Shown here piece by piece: positions 1-10,600 of a DNA stretch of 64,000 bases. Position 1 is the stretch's first letter; every line of letters begins with the position of its first letter. The stretch spans positions 15,574,244 through 15,638,243 of the forward strand of contig OX637393.1 in NCBI GenBank assembly GCA_951799425.1, in the 5' to 3' direction. The DNA comes from Ilex aquifolium. Its lineage: Eukaryota; Streptophyta; Magnoliopsida; Aquifoliales; Aquifoliaceae. The position numbers and the translations under genes were made by a program. The notes below the pieces were generated by a model that worked only from the letters and a program-made list of their open reading frames with translations, did no database searches and was not told the DNA's origin.

Positions 1-501
1 GTTTCAATGAGTTCAACTAAGTTTTGGCTTTTTCTTTGAGGGAGAAGGGAAATAATTCCATGCATGCGATGTCTTCCATGACATGATTTGTGATGAATGT
101 CCGAACAATTTCCTCAAATTCCTTAATGTGCAAATAAGAATTTTCTCGTTCAATTCCATTGAATTGACGAAATAGTTGTAATATTCCTGATTTAACAAGG
201 AAGCCATGGGCTTGGATCGGTAGAAGTATGCACGAGTGGGTGGTGCTTCGGGTTGGTTGGAGATAATTCCTCATTGATCTCGCCGGAAGATCAATTGGGA
301 TATTATTTCCTTCATTTCTCGGAGGGGGGAATTGCATGCGGGGTTTGGCATTCTAGGGTTTTGCATTCCCCCGCCCCTTGGAATATTAGCACCATCATCG
401 TCGAAATTGTCTCCGGCATCCTCGGGTGGGTCTTGATCTAGATTAATGTTTGGTCCTAGGGCACGTCTCACTAGTCTATTTCGATCATCTCGTCCCCACA
501 T
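1..501 (-). pseudogene. Athila-like Ty3/gypsy gag, N-terminal fragment (E0)
   Basis: This is the start of a gag (capsid) reading frame on the minus strand, cut by the window edge. It begins near 501 with a hydrophilic Asp/Pro/Arg-rich stretch. After a frame change near 300-340 it continues as RNYLQPTRSTTHSC...LHIKEFEEIVRTF...LFPFSLKEKAKT. That segment aligns by eye with the gag of the Athila-like element at 43.9-44.2 kb (LRDFLPPARHTAPSC...LHIRDFEEVCATF...LFPFSLKKKAKT), so the family call rests on an in-window homologue. The primer binding site and LTR lie just upstream on the same strand, in the correct order for an element running right to left. The frame change makes it non-functional as read. 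Confidence 0.75.
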
Positions 502-638
502 ACATAAACACTATCCACAATTGAATGAAAAAGTATACAAAAATATTTACAAAGGAGCAACGTACCTCGGCTCGTGATGAGAATCATGGGACTTACCTCC
601 ATTGTCCGAAATAACCTTCTAATTCGACGCTTAGCCTT

Positions 639-655
639 CCCCGGTAACGGCACCA
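639..655 (-). other. Primer binding site of E0 (tRNA-Asp type, two changes)
   Basis: Read on the minus strand this is TGGTGCCGTTACCGGGG. It differs at two positions from TGGCGCCGTTGCCGGGG, the complement of the plant tRNA-Asp 3' end and the exact sequence used by the Athila-like element at 43462. Both differences are C-to-T or G-to-A type. It sits directly inside the LTR edge at 660. Confidence 0.75.
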
Positions 656-659
656 AAAA

Positions 660-2164
660 TGCTTGATTGCGGTGCACTCTATTCTCCGAACATGATCCCG
701 GTTGTGTGTGTATATGGCTTATACGAGTAGGTGAGTGTCACTCTCCCTCGGGTTCGATGCAAGAAATGGAGAAAATCATGTGTGTGAACAAGAACGTGTG
801 TATGTGTGTGCAAAAGTGCTCTCCAAGCGAAGAGAGACTTTCAATGTCATGTTTTACTTCAGATGGGTATTCCAAGGTTGTCTCCTCAGGGAAGGTAGGT
901 CAAATTGTTGTGAAGGGTGATTTTTAAAGAAATGAAAATGAGAAAATCTTTTAAATTGTGTTTTGGTGAGTTATGTTTTGGTAAAAATGCAAGAAATTAA
1001 GGTTGGCTAATCCAAAGAGGTCATTCCAATGGGAATGCCAAATCAACTCAATTCATTCAACCAATAGTGTCTCAGTGTTTGATTGATTCGTAGGAAGTGA
1101 GAGACTAATGTGGAGGTGTAGGCACAAGCATACCCCGTAACAAGTCTACGGTGTATCAAGAGCTCACAACCACGTCCGCACTCAACCAAGTCAAACCAAA
1201 CACTTTACACTACGAGGAAGAATAGAAGAGTGTTGATTTCACATACCCAAAAAGAAAGTCCCCTTGGATTAGCCAACTAAAAGTCTAGCTACTCATAGTC
1301 AAAACAAGAACAAGCATAATGTAGTGAGACATACTAATGAAATAAAGCATAAGACTTGTATTGATGCAAAGAAAACTTTAGACTACAAGAACAACTTCAT
1401 TCATACCCAAAATATCAAGATTCAAGAACAAATACCCAAATGAAGAAATGTAAAATGATAGAACACTTAGCACCATGGTCTGTGTGAACTGACTTCCAAT
1501 GAGTGGGAAGGGATTAGACACTTCAACAAGCAAGGACAAGCCAAACATGCACCTCCCATGATTCACCAACTACCCTCTTTCTCTCTCTCATACCTCTCCC
1601 ATGCTTTCTCTTCCAAAATCAAACTTTAGGATGTAAGAGACCATAATGGTGTGTCAAAGATGTCAGGGCATGTATGGGATGACAAATGGTGGGCCCTCGA
1701 AGTAGGTGGAGTCGTGTTTGCAGGCGTCTGGCATTTTTGGGCAAAACCTACCAATAAAACTTCAAAAACCTACCGATAGGTTTTTTCTAGTAAGCAAAAT
1801 CTACTGGTAGGTTTTTGGCAGGAGCTGCGGTAGAAGAATTCCAGTTCACTTTTCCTACCGGTAGGTTTTTGCTGAGTTCTACCAGTAGGTTTTGATGAAC
1901 TTCTACCGGTAGGTTTTCTCCTGTTTTGGAAATTTTCTTGGTCTCTTGATGTCCCGAGCCATCCGTTAAGCCTTCCCTTCTTCTACGTTGCCTTTAAGCA
2001 CTTGATGGTAGGCTTAATACACGCCCTTACCTGCTCTTTACTTACAATCACACGAATCTCTATTAAATGTGAGTTTAAAATCATTTTTTCCAATTTTCAC
2101 CACAAAATCAAGTATAAATGGGTGCAAATGAGATATATGATATTTAATATTCTATGCTCATCAG
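660..2164 (-). mobile_element. 5' LTR of the Athila-like element E0 (outer edge tentative)
   Basis: The inner edge is set by the primer binding site: on the minus strand the LTR ends ...AATCAAGCA, then TTTTTGG. The outer edge at 2164 is my choice of a TGATGAGC start on the minus strand, giving TG...CA ends and about 1.5 kb, normal for Athila LTRs. No second LTR or target duplication is in the window to confirm it. The interior holds the CTACCGGTAG palindrome cluster at 1745-1920. Short open frames inside have no family resemblance. Confidence 0.5.
1745..1920. repeat. Cluster of CTACCGGTAG-type palindromes in the E0 LTR
   Basis: Five or six copies of a palindromic word followed by a T run occur within about 175 bp. 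Exact CTACCGGTAGG occurs near 1854 and 1902; one-base variants occur near 1769, 1801 and 1879; a half copy lies near 1747. Spacing is irregular (about 20-50 bp), so this is not a simple tandem satellite. Confidence 0.8.
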
Positions 2165-3309
2165 TAATGATTAGGGGTAATCATTCACAGTTACATTGTG
2201 TATAAAGCTATTATCATGCAAGAGCTTCCACTATTAGCTTGTCTCAGCATGGTGTCACATGTGGTGTCAGACATGCTATACAAAGTGTCAGATTCTTCCT
2301 AACTAGCGTCATACAAATAGTGGCTAACGTAGGTTGGTTACTTGAACGGCTTTATTTATGATCACTCACTGTGCTTCGAGGTCCGAACTATGGTAGGGAT
2401 CACATCCATCAGTCATCTACATCACCTTAGACACAGAGCTCTTCAAACTTCAGGGACTGAGCTGACATTTGATCTCCCGAGACGTCAACTATCATTGGCA
2501 CATCAATTGTCATTGATCGGTGTCCTTGTAACATTTATTGGCATCATTGGAGATCAGCATCATCGCTTCGAAGTCCTAAAGATGAAAACACACGTTTGGT
2601 CTCTATATACACGAGGCGATTTCTTAGTCAAATTCGAACAACCAATGATTAGGGCTCCTTGATACCTAGCTCATGATTACAATGTTGGATTGCTCTTGTG
2701 AACTAAGTCGTGGTTTATTTTCCAAAGCCGAGGGTTTTCAATTCAAAATCACCAATATTAGTAACAAAACCAACTCCGGCCGCAATTACAAAGGCATAAG
2801 TAAAAGAAAACAAATGGGCAGATATAGGAGGGTAGGGGACTCTTGCTCTCTTTTCAAGCCAAGCTAGAGATGGATGTCCCTCGTTTAGATGGTCCATCAT
2901 GTAAAGATGATTTATCTCACCGAAAGAACCACCGTGCAATGCTCGGTCCATCTTTAGTATGCCCTCTCTCCGAGAGGACCATTCCGTCCTTTGATCAAGC
3001 AACATATGTGGACTGAAAAATTCACATTCCAACCACCTCATTGTCTCAGTCAAAGATCAGCATATCATATCTTCTTAGATGCCCACATCAATAGTGTCAT
3101 TGTACTACTATTGCTTTCACTAAGTTTTCAAAGGAAAACGAGGGTTCTCAATACTAGTGATTTGTTATGATCACAATTGTTGCATCGACAAGGACATCGC
3201 TTGATCTTTTTTCATCAATGAATAACACATGCCATTAGATTAGTGTAGAATGTATTGTCGAAAATGAGCAATGGGGGGTAGGAACCTTTAGTCGAGCACT
3301 AACACATCT
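2165..3309. other. Unassigned sequence between E0 and E1
   Basis: I see no recognisable gene or element. The longest open frame is on the minus strand (3053-2715, 112 codons). It has one hydrophobic stretch near its end and no family I recognise, so I treat it as chance. The left end of E1 may lie inside this stretch. Confidence 0.4.
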
Positions 3310-4135
3310 TTAGCTAAGGTATAACCTAGGTCTTCACCTAAGGTGTGACCTGGCTCTTCGGCCATGGTATGACCTCGCCCTTCAGTCAAGGTATGACCTT
3401 ACTCTTCAGCCAATGTATGACCTTGCTCTTCAGCCAAGGTATGACATGGGTCTTCATCCAAGGTATGACCTAGCTCTTCAACCAAGGTATGACTTGTCTC
3501 TTCACCTAAGGTATGACCTGGCTCTTCAACCATGATATGACCTGACTCTTCAGTCAATGTATGACCTAGGTCTTCAGCCATGGTATGACCTGGCTAATTG
3601 GCCAAGGTATGACCTTGCTCTTCAGCCAAGGTATGACCTGGGTTTTCACTCAATGTATGACCTGGATCTTCAGCAAAGGTAAGACCTAAAGAAGGTATGA
3701 CGTGGCTAGACCTAACTCTTCACCCGAGGTATGACCTGGCTCTTCAGCCAAGGTAAGTCCTGAAGAAGGTATGAACTGGCTAGACCTAACTCTTCACCCA
3801 AGGTATGACCTGGCTCTTCATCCAAAGTAAGATCTGAAGAAGGTATGACCTGGCTAATCAGTCAAGGTATGACCTAGCTCTTCAGCTAAAGTATGACCTA
3901 GGTCTTCACCCAAGGTATGACCTGGCTCTTCACCCAAGGTAAGACCTGAAGAAGGTATGACTTGACTATTCAGCTCAGGTATGGCCTGGCTAATCAGCCA
4001 AGGTCTGACCTAACTCTTTAGCCAAGGTATGACTTGAGCCTTCACCCAAGGTATGGCCTGGCTCTTCAGCCAAGCCAAGGTATGGCCTGGCTCTTCAGCC
4101 AAACCAAGGTATGGCCTGGCTCTTCAGCCTCTGCA
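3310..4135. repeat. 24-bp tandem repeat array in the hypervariable zone of E1
   Basis: Degenerate units of the form CCAAGGTATGACCTGGCTCTTCAG repeat about every 24 bp for roughly 0.8 kb, with occasional insertions such as AAGACCTGAAGAAGG. Because 24 is a multiple of three, part of the minus strand reads as an 8-residue repeat (EEPGHTLA-like, 3581-3399). I take this as a by-product, not a gene. The CTCTTCAGC word recurs in the arrays at 4.7-5.5 kb and 13.2-13.8 kb, which ties this array to the Tat element whose 3' LTR starts at 6210. Confidence 0.85.
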
Positions 4136-4699
4136 AGACAAGGCTCTTCAGCCTAGCTCGATTCTTCAGTCTTAGCGGGCTCTTCAGTCCAACTCAACTA
4201 TTCAGCCTCATCAAGCTCTTTATCAAGTTCTTTGGCTTAGCCCGGCTCTTAAGCCTTATTAGGATCCTCAAGTTTATCGGGTCCCTCAGCCTCATATCCA
4301 ATCAAACTCAGCATTGGCACCTTGGAATTACTAGACGGACAACAAGCCAAAGGCTTACTCAAAAAGCACAAAGTTTAGATTGCTTAGCCATAACAATTGA
4401 ATTCAGGTTTGTCAATTCATCATAAACTTCTCAAGAGGCTCCTTAGCTTTAAAGCTAGTCAGCTCGGTTTAGCTCCTCAGTCTAAAATTAGATGAGCTCA
4501 ACCATGATTTTCAATCGGGGAAAGAATGCACATTTAGCATAATTCAAACTTTCCAAAATTTCCAAGCTCCTAAGTCTCAAAGCCAAGAACCCCTACAAAC
4601 TGTAGCCTTCTTATTTTGTTACTCGTCGCACACACACCACATAGTGACTCCACTTAAGCCTCGAACTCTTCAATTTGAGCTTGGCTCATTACTTCGAGC
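4136..4699. other. Degenerate CTCTTCAG-rich linker in E1
   Basis: Continuation of the hypervariable zone: the words CTCTTCAGCC and CTCAAG recur irregularly without a fixed period. The 104-codon open frame at 4111-4425 is low-complexity Leu/Phe/Ser sequence generated by the repeat and is not a credible gene. Confidence 0.5.
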
Positions 4700-5520
4700 G
4701 TTACAACTCGTACCTTTGATAAGCGTAAGCTTGTAAGAGCATTATTGCTCATGATGAGCTTTTCAGCTCATAACAAAGGGCTAAGTAACCCAAGACGAGC
4801 TATTCGGCTAGTACCTTTGATAAGCGGAAGCTTACTAGAGAATTATAACTCATGATGAGCTTTTCAGCTCATAACAAAGGGCCAAGTAGCCCAAGATGAG
4901 GTCTTCAGCTCGTACTTTTGACAAGCGTAAGCTTATAAGAGCATTATAGCTCACGGTGAGCCTTTCATCTCATAACAAGGGCCAAGTAGCCCAAGACGAG
5001 CTCTTCAGCTCGTACCTTTGTTAGAGTAAGCTTATAAGAGCATTATAGCTCACGGTGAGCCTTTCAGCTAATAACATAGAGCCAAGTAACCCAAGATGAG
5101 CTCTTCAGCTTGTACCTTTGATGAGCATAAGCTTATAAGAGCAGTATAGCTCATGATGAGCCTTTCAGCTCATAACAAAGGGCCAAGTAGCCCAAGACGG
5201 TCTTTTCAGCTAGTGCCTTTTATAAGTGTAAGCTTATAAGAGCATTATAGCTCACGATGAGCTTTTCAGCTCATAACAAAGGGCCAAGCAGCCCAAGCGA
5301 AGATGAGCTCTTCAACTCGTACTTATGATCAGCGCAAGCTTAAAAGAGCGTTACAACTCACGATGAACTTTTCTGTTAATAACAAAGGGCCAAGCAGCCC
5401 AAGTAAAAATGAGCCCTTTAGCTCGTACTTCCAATAAGCGCAAGAGAATTTCAACTCAAGATCAACTTTCCCATTCATAACAAAGGGCTTGACTGCCTAT
5501 GTGAAGACGAGCCTTCTTAG
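4700..5520. repeat. ~101-bp tandem repeat array in E1
   Basis: Seven or eight units. The motif GCTCA(T/C)GATGAG recurs at about 4750, 4851, 4952, 5051, 5152, 5253 and 5359, giving spacings of 99-106 bp. Each unit contains the self-complementary words ATGAGCTcttcAGCTCrt and TAAGCTTATAAGAGC, plus CAAAGGGCCAAGTAGCCCAA. The same hairpin words build the 55-bp array of E2. The position upstream of the antisense-gene remnant matches the E2 plan. Confidence 0.85.
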
Positions 5521-5672
5521 CTCATATTTCCAAGTAAAGAATCCAAAGTGGAGCCCCTCATGTACAGAAGCATAAAAAAAAAAAAAAAGGCAAAAACAAA
5601 AGATTATGTCCCATTGATTAAACAAAAGAGGTATATTACAAAAGCAAAGATGCGGTAAAACAAACAAGAAGC

Positions 5673-6166
5673 CTATAGCTCAGCTCTCTTGAGTTCTTCC
5701 AGCTCCAGCCTTAACGAGGCATTCTCCTTCTCCAACTCATGCTTCTCGACCTCTGCATGAAAAAAGCCTTCCCTTCATCAAAGACAACTTCGCCCTTAAG
5801 AAGAGCTCAACAGAGGAGGAAGTCGCATCTTCAAGGACAGCATTAGCATCTGATGAGGAAGATGATCCACGAAACCTTTTCTTAGTAGCGAAGCATCACC
5901 TAGAGCAGCAATGCGTTCATTGAGACCCTCTATCTCGAATTTGGCAAGAAGATCAGACAAGGTTTTGCAAAAATTGGAACAAGAAAAAGAACTTCCTCAA
6001 TCGCTGGGGCAGGTCCTAACCCGAACTCCGCAAGATGAGAAGTCGTGACCAATCGCCTAAAAGACATAGGCGCCTCTGATAAAGCACCCTGAATTCTGTA
6101 AAGTTCACTAGGGGATTCCACAAGTGTATCCTCTACAACAATCAAAAAGACGCCAAGCCTCAACAA
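5673..6166 (-). pseudogene. Remnant of an antisense gene in E1 (C-terminal coiled coil)
   Basis: Minus-strand debris just inside the 3' LTR of E1. It ends with a Lys/Glu/Leu heptad-like stretch (HELEKENASLRLELEELKRA, then a stop at 5675-5673). This closely resembles the end of the second antisense gene of E2 (ELKEENARLKEEVAELKSQL, 14263-14330). Upstream on the same strand, 6166-5930 stays open for 78 codons (DTLVESPSELYRIQGALSEA), comparable to VESKTYSEL in the E2 gene, but frames change between the blocks. The location between tandem repeats and 3' LTR matches the E2 gene. Confidence 0.55.
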
Positions 6167-6209
6167 ATGGTCAGCTCAGATCAGTCCTTGCTCGAGGCTA
6201 GGGGGCAGA

Positions 6210-6794
6210 TGATGATACCGAAAAAATATACAAAAGACAAGGGGATTCTAGAAAACAACAAGCAATACATAAATAACAAGAAGGGGCAAAAAAGGACTTT
6301 CACTATCAGACCATACCTTGGACAATAAGTCACCATTTCTAGAAGACCAAGTCACACCAAGAGACTGCAGTCTCTAATGGCCAAGAAGATGTAGGCTCAA
6401 ATGGGGGAATTACTCTCTCAAAAAAATCCTAACAAACCTGTGACCACATGGTGATATCAGCAATATCTCCTATAAATATCAAGACCCTTGCACATGAAAG
6501 AGGAGGAGGACAAAATCTCGATACATCTTCTTTAAGAAGTGTACACCTTCCCTAAGAACAAGAGAAAAACTCAATTGTACTCTTTTTAAAAAAAAAAAAA
6601 AAAAACAATATATGACGAAAGAGCAAGAGCCTCTATTAGAGTGAATTAGTCAAACTTTTCAACTGGTGAACCACTTCTTTTCTTGTGGATTCTCACTCAT
6701 TTTTCCACGCACACGAAATACTCACCAAGAGCTCATCTAGCTCTTCACCTCATGCTTCCCGATTTTTTTAACCATCATTAGTAATTTAACATCA
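6210..6794 (+). mobile_element. 3' LTR of Tat element E1
   Basis: It starts TGATGATACC after a purine-rich tract (GGCTAGGGGGCAGA), just as the E2 3' LTR starts TGATGATACC after GCTGGGGGGCAAC. A TATA-like CCTATAAATA lies near 6470. The distal part resembles E2 (GGTGAACCACT near 6665; AACCATCA near 6770). I place the end at ...TTTAACATCA by analogy with ...TTTACACCATCA in E2. No 5' LTR or target duplication can be seen, so the right edge is uncertain. E2 inserted about 30 bp downstream. Confidence 0.6.
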
Positions 6795-6826
6795 AAAAAT
6801 TATAATTTTCGATATAATACCGATGA

Positions 6827-7545
6827 TGATGATACCTAAAATAAACCCCAGACACGAGCTCAGAAAGTGAGCTCAGCTCAGGAGCTCAGGTAAGGTAAGC
6901 AGAGCTCATCCGGCCATAGTCTGAACTCATCCGGCCGGTACTAGAGCTCCCCGCTGAGAACACGAATTGAGAAACGACAGGAGGACAGCGAGATGACAGC
7001 AGATACTTTAATAAGGGGAATTGAGTCGATCCAAGGCATGAAACCCGTAACTAACCAGGATCCTCTCCTAACGCTAAGGAGAGGATCCCTTGATATAAGG
7101 AAAGGATCTCGCCGGTGGGAGCCTGCCTTAAGGAGTTTAAATAACTCCAGGATTATAGATGAAGATAGGGCACGATCCCTTCAATAAAGGAAATAATTTC
7201 GAATTAGAGGTAAGCATGAGGCTATAAAAAAGGGAGGGCAAGCCCCAACAAGGGGGGGAGGACAAGAAACCCTAATACCCTATGTATCCTACTGTAATAC
7301 GCTCAACTTGATCAATAAGAAAGAGAGGAGCCATCTGACTCCATTGCAGAGTGGACTAGCCGAGCTCAGGCCGGTGAACCACTATACTTCCGCCGTGCTA
7401 TCAACCCTTTCCCCGAATCCCCTAACCATCAATCTACATTATCAAGAACGAGCCTTGCAGCTCAGATATAGCACTTGAATCCACACAAATCGTCCATAAT
7501 GAACTATTCGGTTCCATAGCTCATTCACGTAGATTTACACCATCA
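6827..7545 (+). repeat. 5' LTR of E2
   Basis: 719 bp, bounded by TGATG and CATCA. TATA box TATAAAAA at 7223-7230; a perfect 12-bp stem hairpin lies upstream at 7058-7088. It carries 13 bp (an extra CTCAG-rich segment near 6870) that the 3' LTR lacks. A 64-codon open frame at 6993-7187 is repeated in the 3' LTR and is probably not translated. Confidence 0.95.
7058..7088. other. Perfect 12-bp inverted repeat in the E2 LTR
   Basis: GGATCCTCTCCT, a 7-base loop, then AGGAGAGGATCC. The same hairpin is intact in the 3' LTR at 19916-19946. It lies about 135 bp upstream of the TATA box, in the expected U3 region. Confidence 0.9.
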
Positions 7546-7548
7546 GTT

Positions 7549-7566
7549 TGGCGCCGTCTGTGGGAA
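7549..7566 (+). other. Primer binding site of E2
   Basis: TGGCGCCGTCTGTGGGAA begins three bases after the LTR end, the usual place for the minus-strand primer site. The first nine bases match the complement of plant tRNA-Asp; the rest differ, so I cannot name the tRNA with confidence. E3 has the identical sequence at 31989-32006. Confidence 0.85.
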
Positions 7567-7608
7567 CGACTGTTCTTATTTACAAATAAGCTGATCTCTC
7601 AGTGACTG

Positions 7609-10600
7609 ATGGTAACAACTCGAAATATGAGCAGAAGTCAAACAAACCTACCACGAATGCAGGATCAGCAGGAAGCCACCAACGGCAGGCAACCTGGGAA
7701 CGTCCAAGAGGCCAATTCCCCCATTAATAACGAGATGGAGGCCCTTCGCCTCGTGAACCAACGCTTGCTAAAGGAAAATGCAGAGTTATCAAAGCTCATA
7801 CAGCGCCCGCAGGAGGCACGACCGGCCCAAGAACGCCAGAATAATCCCCCTCATAGGGAACAACGACCCTGGGACCCCCTTAGAGAGGTCAACGAAGGAG
7901 GAGAAAGCAGCCAGACCAGGGGACATGTTCCCTACCTACCCCCTAGGAATGGCCACAACGAGGAAGTGCAAAGTCAGAACGATGGGGGCGAGAGGGACGA
8001 TTTTTTCCCTTATTCGCAAGACAGGAGAGAGCAACACTGGGAGCAGCGCTTCAAAGACATAAAGCAAGAGCTCAGCCACATGAAGGAGGCTGTAAGAAGC
8101 AAAGCTCCGGTTACAATGGACGTCTTGGTGCAACAAACCGAGTCCCCATTCACCACTGGGGTGCTGCACTTTCCTCTCCCACCAAAGTTCAGGATGCCAC
8201 AAATAGAGGTCTTTGACGGAACAAAAGATCCCGTAGATCATCTCAACACTTACAAGAATCAGATGGAACTACATGGATACCAGGATCCTGTACGTTGCAG
8301 AGCTTTCGCCATCACACTAAAAGGCTCCGCCCTAGCCTGGTTTCACAGGCTCCCACCAGCCTCGATCTCATCCTTCAAAGAGCTCTCCATAGCTTTCGTA
8401 TCTCATTTTATAGGAGCCCGGATATACCGAAAATCGAGCTACCACCTGCGGAATGTGAAACAGGGGCCTCAAGAAAACCTAAGGTCTTATGTCCAAAGGT
8501 TCAACTCAGAGACACTAAAAGTAGACGTTCCAGACGAAAAATTCGCCATAATTGCCTTGATTGCAGGATTGGGAGTACAATCAAAGGATCTAATGTTTTC
8601 CATATCGAAGAACCCTCAGGCCAGCATGGCTGAGGTGCTAGCCAAGGCAGAGAAATATATAAACGGTGAAGAGGCACTCCTTTCCAAAGTAAGGGGTACA
8701 TCCTCAGGGAAGGAGAAGGAGAAAGAAGAAAAAAGAAGGGACCGGAGTCCCAGGAAGGAAAAAGGGCGAGAGAGGTTTCCGAGAAGGGATAGGGACCGCT
8801 CGCCAAAGAGAAGAGGAAATGTCAGAGATCGCCTGGGCCCCCCGCAGCCCGAGCTGCAGCCCAGGTACGGACCTCAGCAATACACCCCACTCACTGCCGC
8901 TGTGTCACAAGTTCTGTATGAGGTCCAAAACGAGAAGTTCCTGAGATGGCCACCCCGGATGAAGGCAGATCCAGCCAAGAGAGACCCCACAAAGTACTGC
9001 GATTACCACAGGGATCATGGTCACCACACTGATGACTGCATTCAACTAAAAAAGGAAATCGAGTTCTTGATCCAGCGAGGTCAGCTACGCCGTTTTGTGG
9101 CTCATGACGATCAGAATCGAGCTCTCCCACCTCCACCACCTCGGCAGCCGGCACCTGCACCACATCAGCAGCCTCTAGGTGAGATCAGAGTAATATCTGG
9201 AGGGTTCGCAGGAGGTGGAGAATCTAACTCAGCTAGGAAAGCACACCTTCGACGGATCAGAGCCGAAGAAGCTCTCGAAGTGCACGCTGTATCCAAAGCG
9301 CCACGCTTAGATACGGTTATCATTTTCTCAGATGCTGATTTGGAGGGATGCCAGTACCCTCATGATGATCCGTTGGTGGTGCGAGCCGTGGTGGCTAACA
9401 GAACCGTTCATCGAGTTCTAGTCGATAACGGAAGCTCGGTAGATATCATTTTCGCACCTGCATTCGACAAAATGGACATAGGAAGAGAGAGACTTGAACC
9501 TGTGCACACTCACTTGCTGGGGTTCTCCGGAGAAAGGGTGCTCCCCCTGGGCTCGATCCAACTCGTGCTCACCCTAGGGGACCCACCTTGCCAAGCCACC
9601 ACAACCGTAAAGTTCCTAGTGGTCGATGCACCCTCTGCATACAACATCCTGCTTGGAAGGCCATCCCTTAATTCCATGAAGGCAGTCCCATCAGCCTATC
9701 ACTTAGTCGTAAAATTCCCTACAGAAAATGGAATCGGAGCAGTCCGAGGAGACCAGCGTATAGCAAGAGAATGCTATATGGCCTCTGTAAAAAGGAAGGA
9801 GGTTGAGAACATCCAATTAGATGAACTCGACATGAGAGATGAAATGGAGACAAGACCAATGCCATCGGAAGAGCTGGAACCAATACAGCTTGATGAAGAG
9901 CCAGAACACCTCGTTTATGTGGGTTCCAGACTAAACACAAAGCTCAAAAGTCTCCTCGTCCAGTTCCTAAAAGAGAATATAGGAGTGTTTGCTTGGAAGC
10001 AAGAAGACATGGAAGGAATTGACCCTTCGGTTATTACCCATAAGCTATGCGTGAACCCAACCTGCAAACCCATCAAACAGAAGAGGAGGAGCTTTGCCTC
10101 TGAAAGACAAAGGGCAATCAATGTGGAGGTCAGCAAACTCCTCCATGCCGAGGCTATTAGGGAGGTTGATTACCCCACCTGGTTAGCAAATGTGGTTCTT
10201 GTAAAGAAAACCAATGGAAAGTGGCGATTGTGCATTGACTTCACTGATCTCAACCGAGCATGCCCCAAAGATAGCTTCACATTACCTCGGATTGACCTGA
10301 TAGTGGACGCCACTGCCGGGCATGAACTCCTTAGCTTCATGGACGCTTTCTCAGGCTACAACCAAATCAGGATGGACCCCAATGACCAAGAGAAGACCTT
10401 CTTTGTAACTGAGCAAGGAACATACTGTTATCAGGTCATGCCTTTCGGGTTAAAGAACGCCGGAGCCACTTACCAGCGATTGGTGAATAGGATGTTCCAA
10501 AAACAAATAGGAGCTTCCATGGAAGTTTACATCGATGACATGCTGGTGAAATCACTAAAAGCAGAGCTCCACATTGACCACCTAGTCGAATCATTCCAGA

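Noticed and set aside
2715..3053. 112-codon minus-strand open frame with a hydrophobic stretch
   Set aside because: No recognisable family, no splice or promoter context; single open frame of this length is expected by chance.
3399..3581. Minus-strand 8-residue repeat protein (GHTLAEE-like)
   Set aside because: It follows from the 24-bp DNA repeat being a multiple of three; no start context, and the frame is lost outside the array.
3310..5520. CRISPR-like array
   Set aside because: Repeats are tandem without unique spacers, no cas genes, and the DNA is plant nuclear.
6993..7187. 64-codon open frame in the E2 5' LTR, repeated at 19851-20045
   Set aside because: It is conserved only because the LTRs are young duplicates; composition is not protein-like and it spans the LTR hairpin.
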